Source: Dunaliella salina (lineage: Eukaryota; Chlorophyta; Chlorophyceae; Chlamydomonadales; Dunaliellaceae). From it: a stretch of 12,301 nt of DNA. Positions 8,476 to 12,301 of this stretch are shown in pieces (positions within the stretch are counted from its first letter, which is position 1; the number at the start of each line of letters is the position of its first letter). Where the stretch lies: the NCBI GenBank assembly GCA_002284615.2, contig MU070296.1:16576-28876 (forward strand). The letters run 5' to 3'. The position numbers and the translations under genes were made by a program. Under the pieces are notes generated by a model that was not told the DNA's origin, did no database searches, and saw only the letters and a program-made list of their open reading frames with translations.

Positions 8476-10008
8476 TCATGTCAATATCTGCTCCAAGTAC
8501 CATGCGTAAAGTAGTGCTGTTGCAGGCAAGTGAGGCATTATAAAATCTGAGAGCAGCTCAAAACCAGTAAGATTGTAATGGTTCAAACACACATTCATGC
8601 AGCACCGACCAATTTGGTGTAGTTTTTTTTTTTTCACTCCAAGAATTCCCTTCAGTAAGCACAGGTGCACAGTCTGCAACAGGCAGGTCATCTCATCTCC
8701 TGGTCTCATAAACCTGGTACCCCAAATTTGACTAGCATACATGCTACAGGGAGAGCATATGTCTTAGTCAACCAAAGCATGGTGTAAGGTCTATCTGCTA
8801 GCTTATATTGATCTGTAACGTGCCTAATACGATGACATCCAGCCAAGAAAGGTGCACATATATGCTCAGAAGAGGCAAGGGAGTTAAATTGTTTTGTAAA
8901 CAACATACCCAAATATTTGAAAGACTCAGCACGCACGAGCTGCTCGCCACCTAGGTTCAACATAGGAACATTAATTCCTTTTGAATTGAAGGACACAACC
9001 TCAGACTTTGACACGTTGATAATTAAACCTCTCCTTTTCGCATACCCATATAACCTATCCAACATGCGCTGAAGCTCAGTGGGATGATTAGCAGTGAGGC
9101 AGAGGTCATCCGCATACAACATATAATTTACATGAAAATCTTCAGCACCAGTAACTGCACCGCTAACATTCTCTGCCAGGCAGTCAACATCATTAATATG
9201 CAAGGAAAATAGCAGGGGGGGACAATGGACAGCCTTGCTTAACCCCTAATCTAGGATGCACATGTGCTCGCTTACACCCATCCACCGGTATGTTTTCATC
9301 ATTTTCATAAATATTTTTCAGGATAGCCAGCAAGCAAGTTGGCATGCGAATGTTTTGAAGATGAGTCCAAAGAGCACCCCTGAGTATTATATCGTAAGCC
9401 TGCTTAAAATCAATGAAGTCAGCATACAACCTCGGTGAGCAATGAGGGCGCTTAATCTGTGCCGCATGCTGCAGATGACGCAAAATAAATATTGGCTGCA
9501 GGGTGTTTCGGCCTGGATATAAACCATATTGTGTATCTGGAATTTTGTTGTCCTCTCTGCACCACCTTGTAACAACATCTCGAAGCACATTTGCATAGAT
9601 CCTGTACATGATGTCGCTCACAGCAAGCATGCGGTAGTTTGCAGGGTCTAGCAGAGATCCCTTTTTATGTAAGGGAGTAAGCTTTGCTGCTTTCCAACAT
9701 GCAGGAATCTCGGCCTTCTCCATCATGGCAGCAAACAAACGAGCAACATATGGTGCCAAAACATTGATCCTCTATGTACCTCTACCATTCATTGCAGGGA
9801 GTCTCTTTTCAGCATATTTAATAAAAGGGGCAGCTATTGCACCAAAACCAGGAGAGGTCTTGGGATTTAACCTTCGTATGTAATAACAGACCATAGGGTA
9901 TAATGCAGCTGCATCCGGTAATTCCATCAGGAGCAGGCATACCATCCGTATGAACAGCTGTGCAATTAGTTTGTGACGGGCTGTCCAACTGAGCACCAAA
10001 ATGTTCAT
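8476..10008 (-). pseudogene. Reverse transcriptase domain of LINE B, catalytic motifs kept, frames broken
   Basis: The domain copies RNA into DNA at the target nick. Read along the minus strand: K-T-S-P-G-F-G, a TAG at 9772-9774, WKAAKLTPLHKKG, YRMLAVSDIMYRI, Q-Y-G-L-Y-P-G-R-N-T, motif A DFKQAYD (9391-9411), motif B GVKQGCPLSP (about 9217-9246), motif C YADD (9105-9116), KSEVVSFNSKG and FKYLGMLF, then thumb sequence to YASQIWGT (near 8720-8742). The Asp residues of A and C are all present. Lesions: a C7 run (9215-9221 on plus, as G7) shifts the frame directly after LSP by one base; a one-base loss lies just before YASQIWGT; a 12-base T run (8621-8632 on plus) marks another shift after LKGILGVK; then TGA 8558-8560. 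Motif content is that of a non-LTR RT. Confidence 0.9.
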
Positions 10009-10243
10009 TTAGATATGACCGCCATCCTTCTGCAGTGATAGGAGCCTGCTGGTTTGTCCTAGGCTTCCTCAGCAATTCATGTATGTCAGGGGCGTGCCTC
10101 TGGAGTCTGTCCAGAAACACAGCCTTCTTGTACTTTTCATGAGCACGCCGAGCACGCCTGGTTTGCTTTCTGTACTCTTTTTTCAGGAAACGACGTGCAT
10201 GCAATGCTTGACCACTCTGCACAGCCACCAAAATCCCCCCCAA
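9818..10243 (-). pseudogene. LINE B ORF2, linker before the reverse transcriptase
   Basis: This is the first open segment of the LINE protein. It carries the basic SG...RRFLKKEYRKQTRRARRAHEKYKKA region, a long charged helix typical of the part between endonuclease and RT in LINE ORF2, then W-R-S-Y-L-N-E-H-F, the usual segment just before RT motif 0. Sense moves to another frame near 9915, where RRLNPKTSPGFGAI (RT motif 2a region, K-x-x-x-S-P-G) is read from the frame at 9772-10008. No apurinic endonuclease motifs are found upstream; sequence beyond 10242 belongs to element A on the other strand. Confidence 0.72.
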
Positions 10244-10580
10244 AGATAGGGATATTCACATCGTCGAACTGAAATTCTGCCCTGACACAAATCCCTTCAT
10301 CATTTTAGAACGTGCACGGATTCAACATTCCCACACTATGACTAGGCTTATAACACGCAGCTTAAGAAACCCAAACAGAAATAACAAAGTCACTTTGCAT
10401 ACCATCTTAAATGGTGTGGGTGGCACAATTTACAATGAGCTAACAATTACACCTCTCATAAATCTGGGTCCAACCAAACAAAAAGCTAAATCACTAGCTT
10501 CCCAGCTTAGGGACCATGCCATCCAAGGACTATCCACCATTATTAACACTAGACATGCACTTTGCTTTCAGGGGCATCTG
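10242..10580 (+). pseudogene. Second half of element A PD-(D/E)XK nuclease, beyond the LINE insertion
   Basis: A plus-strand frame begins abruptly at KDRDIHIVELKFCPDTNP (10242-10295) and stays open to the G-run near 10580. H-I-V-E-L-K with Glu 10266 and Lys 10272 is the core strand of PD-(D/E)XK nucleases (restriction-like endonuclease). It completes the PD motif stranded at 7710-7715. Downstream are a basic helix (ERARIQHSHTMTRLITRSLR) and a segment ending LRDHAIQGLSTIINTRHALC, probably helices after the nuclease core. There is no stop in about 110 codons, so this end has decayed less visibly than the rest. The sense ends in low-complexity Gly at the G12 run. Without the first half it cannot encode a full nuclease. 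Confidence 0.7.
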
Positions 10581-10591
10581 GGGGGGGGGGG
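10580..10591 (+). repeat. Poly-G run (G12)
   Basis: Twelve G in a row end the readable part of element A. The length of such a run is often miscalled in assemblies and could hide a frameshift. Confidence 0.7.
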
Positions 10592-11328
10592 TTGGACGCG
10601 CGGAGGCGGCTGAGGATGGAAGAAAGAGAGTCCGAGCGCTCAGGGGCATGGCAAGCAATCCTTTGGATCCCCATTAGTTTTGTCACTTGCTGTCACTTGG
10701 GGTGCGCGAGACACAGTCGCAAAGCCCGGCGCGAGGTACCTCCGTGCGGTCACCCCGGGCAACGCTGCATGGACTGTCCTGTGTCCGTGCAGCGGCTGAA
10801 ACCTCGCGCCGGCACTGATCTTCACACCCCCACATACAGGTGGAGCTCTTTCAAGACTGTGGGGTCGGTGGACCATGCGGCAGCGGCGCGCAGCGACGTG
10901 CAGCAGCGGCAGCAGCGTGGGGTTTGAGCTAGCAGAGGTTGCGGAATGCAGCTGGTCTTGGGATGCGGAGCATGCACAGGACGTTGGAGGAGTGGTATAG
11001 GCAGTGACGTGGATGGCTAGGCAAGCAGAGGCATGGATGGTGTCAGGCAAGAGGAGGGTGGAGCCTGTGGTCTGGGGGCAGGGCATGGCTTGCACTGTGC
11101 ATTATGTTGGCACTACTGAGGGTTCTGAGGGCTGTTCCATAGGCTTCCGAAGAGACAGAGTCTGTTTGTGGTCAGCAGCTGCATGAATTGTGCAGGCCTA
11201 AGTTCAGCCCAGCAGCCAGAAGTCACCATGAGCAACTGTTTTGCTTGGCTTTCCTTGGTTGGAAGGCTCTTTTGGACAGTGTGGACTCTGCTTGTTGTTG
11301 AAGGTCTGGAACTCCAGTCTTTCAGGTA
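10592..11328. other. GC-rich stretch without a recognised gene
   Basis: The part to about 10920 is much richer in G and C than the surroundings, with CAG/CGG-rich clusters near 10875-10920. Open frames exist on both strands (10562-10927 plus and 10640-11095 minus), but neither shows a domain I know. They are Ser/Thr/Pro- or Arg-rich in the way of GC-biased noncoding DNA. It may be the 3' UTR of element A or an unrelated host segment such as a CpG-rich promoter; I cannot decide. Confidence 0.5.
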
Positions 11329-11445
11329 CTTTCCTGCTCTCAATTTTTGAAGACTTGTCTAGTTCCAGGTCTGTGTTTCCGCTCAGCTGCCCTCGTAGGC
11401 GGATATAGCGATGTAACCTTACCTTACCTTACCTTTCCTGCTCTC
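11329..11445 (+). mobile_element. Short retroposed fragment with 13-bp target duplications and CCTTA tail
   Basis: The 13-mer CTTTCCTGCTCTC occurs exactly at 11329-11341 and again at 11433-11445. Between them lie about 91 bases ending in AACCTTACCTTACCTTAC (11415-11432), a pentamer tail. Exact direct repeats, a short body and a simple-repeat 3' tail directly abutting the downstream repeat are the marks of target-primed insertion. The body is a 5'-truncated LINE 3' end or a SINE. The exactness of the repeats suggests it is younger than elements A and B. The body has no similarity that I can see to the 3' end of element B. Confidence 0.75.
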
Positions 11446-11924
11446 TGTTGCTGAACCTGTCCTCTTTCTTTGCTTGTTGTGCTACTTTCAGTCTGAACTT
11501 TGTGGTGGGGGGGTCATACGGCGCACCTATGTGGCTCCTTTTCCTGAATTGATGTAGGGAGGGTTTCTCTGCCTACGTTGCTTTTCCTTTCTTCCCTTTT
11601 CTTTGTCACTTGTTCTCTCTTAGGCTAATTTTGTCTAGTTTAGGTGGAGGGCCCCCTGGTGAGGCCTCTAACTTTTGTTAGGGGTTCTTCCCTTCACGCA
11701 CGTGGCCTTTGGCTTGCGTGGACTTGTCTTCCTTTCTTTCTTCTAAATTTCTTTTCACACTGTTCTGAAAGGGCAAAACTTGAGCTGAAGCATGTCAGGC
11801 ACGCAAGCTGAGACCAGACAAAGGAGTGCTTGAAGCCAACTTGATTGTGTTTCCAAAATTGAATATGCTTCCAGCGCATTATGCTTATTCTGCAACGTAC
11901 TAAGAATGCAAGATCACACACAGG
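11446..11924. other. T-rich stretch without a recognisable gene
   Basis: Pyrimidine-rich sequence, especially 11575-11760. The short minus frame at 11694-11921 matches nothing I know. If the mTERF-like exon to the right is real, this would be intron or downstream sequence of that gene. Confidence 0.5.
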
Positions 11925-11933
11925 TTAAGAGCA

Positions 11934-12138
11934 GCCCTCAAACATGTAAGGATTCAACATTGCCACAGCCGCTTCCCCAGTTAAGCCCATCAAGTTCCTG
12001 AATGTGGTCAGCTTTGATTGTAGTGCGTTCAAGGGCGCCAGAAGCAGCTCGGGGTGAGAGAGCACCAACGGTGTCAAGCTCTCCACTGTTGTGCCTTTCC
12101 CCAGCAGTCCTGGATTCAGGAGGGCAGTCATGCGCGCC
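11934..12138 (-). pseudogene. Possible mTERF-like repeat exon (partial)
   Basis: mTERF proteins are organelle-targeted helical-repeat proteins that bind mitochondrial or plastid nucleic acids; plants and algae have many. On the minus strand, starting after an acceptor-like TTTGCAG (AG at 12139-12140), the frame reads MTALLNPGLLG, then ESLTPLVLSHPELL, then FRNLMGLTGEAAVAMLNP. The pattern P-x-L-L ... (about 17 residues) ... LMGLTxE-x-x-x-x-LxxP fits one and a half mTERF repeats (three helices with a conserved proline). The frame ends at TAA 11934-11936 or, if spliced, near 11945 at a GTTTGA donor-like site. Upstream and downstream exons are not visible, so it may be an exon of a live gene or a gene fragment. 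Similarity of short Leu-rich helices to mTERF can be accidental. Confidence 0.42.
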
Positions 12139-12290
12139 CTGCAAATGCAGTGCAAGTTGATAGCAGGGCAAGAGATGCAGTTATGGGTGTCCTGCAAACA
12201 CAGTGCAATTTGGTAAGCAGGGCAAGAGGCGCATTTGCGCACATCCTGCAAACGCTGTACATGGCCAAATTAAAAAATAGGGCATGAGAT
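12124..12290 (-). repeat. Three diverged tandem repeats of 53-60 bp, each with an acceptor-like TTTGCAG
   Basis: Units at 12124-12176 (53 bp), 12177-12230 (54 bp) and 12231-12290 (60 bp) share CCTGCAAA, CAGTGCAA-type and AGGGCAAGAG-type segments. A fourth may begin at 12291. Read on the minus strand, each contains a pyrimidine/purine-mixed run ending in TTTGCAG followed by G, like a 3' splice site. The one nearest the mTERF-like exon would be its acceptor. Lengths not divisible by three in all units argue against a protein repeat. Confidence 0.7.
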
Positions 12291-12301
12291 GCTTGCATTA
12301 T

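Larger units (their letters stand above)
7767..10241 (-). mobile_element. Element B: 5'-truncated LINE (non-LTR retrotransposon) inserted into element A
   Basis: This minus-strand block holds one LINE ORF2 from a pre-RT linker (near 10240) to a terminal TAA (7781-7783), about 2.46 kb. It interrupts element A between the two halves of its nuclease, which fixes both ends to within some ten bases. On B's own strand its 3' end is a doubled 9-mer (AAGGTTTAC on the plus strand, 7767-7775 and 7776-7784) that overlaps the stop codon. There is no poly-A, so the tail may be a short-repeat type. The apurinic endonuclease expected upstream of the RT is missing, consistent with 5' truncation in target-primed reverse transcription. 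I see no convincing target duplication: the left flank has AAGGTT and the right flank a C7 run before AAAGATAGG. Confidence 0.85.
3300..10590 (+). mobile_element. Element A: decayed multi-domain mobile element without visible RT, split by element B
   Basis: The plus strand carries a series of domains in one direction: a basic region (3368-4312), Josephin-like protease (4330-4830), PHD-like finger (5103-5330), possible methyltransferase-like region (5662-6600), RNase H (6630-7302), CCHC motif (7428-7478) and nuclease (7704-7772 plus 10242-10580). The last domain resumes after a minus-strand LINE, which shows that A is the older host of the insertion. Its length without B is about 4.8 kb. The outer ends are uncertain: no terminal repeats or target duplication were found, and the right end is set by where the frame loses sense at a G12 run. 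A zinc knuckle followed by a restriction-like endonuclease is the C-terminal plan of R2/NeSL-type LINEs, and NeSL-like LINEs also carry a cysteine protease (Ulp1 type). No RT motif such as YADD was found on the plus strand. Confidence 0.75.

Noticed and set aside
3368..8560. Stop-codon reassignment (an alternative genetic code) to explain the in-frame stops
   Set aside because: TAA, TAG and TGA all occur in frame in conserved domains, together with one-base shifts; this is the pattern of decay, not of recoding.
3300..10580. One composite element with accessory domains on plus and RT on minus
   Set aside because: The plus-strand nuclease resumes at 10242 after the RT block, so the RT is a nested insertion and not a divergent partner gene.
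10640..11095. 151-codon minus-strand frame as a gene
   Set aside because: Open because of GC bias; no domain, no repeats of known type, and it overlaps an equally long plus frame.
10242..12301. Apurinic endonuclease domain of LINE B upstream of its RT
   Set aside because: No such motifs on the minus strand; the sequence there belongs to element A and unrelated DNA.
1..12301. tRNA, rRNA or CRISPR features
   Set aside because: No cloverleaf with A/B boxes, no rRNA-like stretch and no regularly spaced repeats with spacers were seen.

Overview
This window reads as nuclear DNA of a eukaryote whose local sequence is mostly old mobile elements. Nothing resembles a bacterial operon, and no intact host gene is visible. 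Composition is mixed: AT-rich patches with A and T runs, and a GC-rich patch near 10.6-11.0 kb. The elements (an RNase H/nuclease element carrying protease, PHD and methyltransferase-like modules, a non-LTR retrotransposon, an LTR-like end) plus a possible mTERF exon suggest an alga, a land plant or another photosynthetic protist. That is inference; I cannot name a species.

Layout. 1-511 looks like the 3' part of a retrotransposon LTR. 615-694 is an imperfect 40-bp tandem duplication. 1426-2734 is a 1.3-kb non-autonomous DNA transposon with 14-bp terminal inverted repeats and a TA target duplication. 3135-3200 is a telomere-like CCTAA tract, followed by two overlapping short palindromes.

From about 3.3 to 10.58 kb there are two nested, decayed elements. 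Element A (plus strand) encodes, in order: a basic N-terminal region, a Josephin-type cysteine protease domain, a PHD-like finger with a WxPxWE segment after it, a possible DNA methyltransferase-like domain, RNase H, a CCHC zinc motif and a PD-(D/E)XK-type nuclease. I find no reverse transcriptase in it. Element B (minus strand, about 7776-10240) is a 5'-truncated LINE with recognisable RT motifs and a C-terminal zinc knuckle. It sits inside A's nuclease domain: the PD half lies at 7704-7772 and the ELK half at 10242-10580.

Downstream are a GC-rich stretch without a recognised gene, a roughly 90-bp retroposed fragment with 13-bp target duplications and a CCTTA tail (11329-11445), and on the minus strand a possible mTERF-like exon (11930-12138) whose upstream side carries three tandem repeats, each with an acceptor-like TTTGCAG.

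Both A and B carry many stops and frameshifts, so these are fossils. The main interest is the unusual domain set of A and the clear order of events: A inserted first, then B inserted into A, then both decayed.
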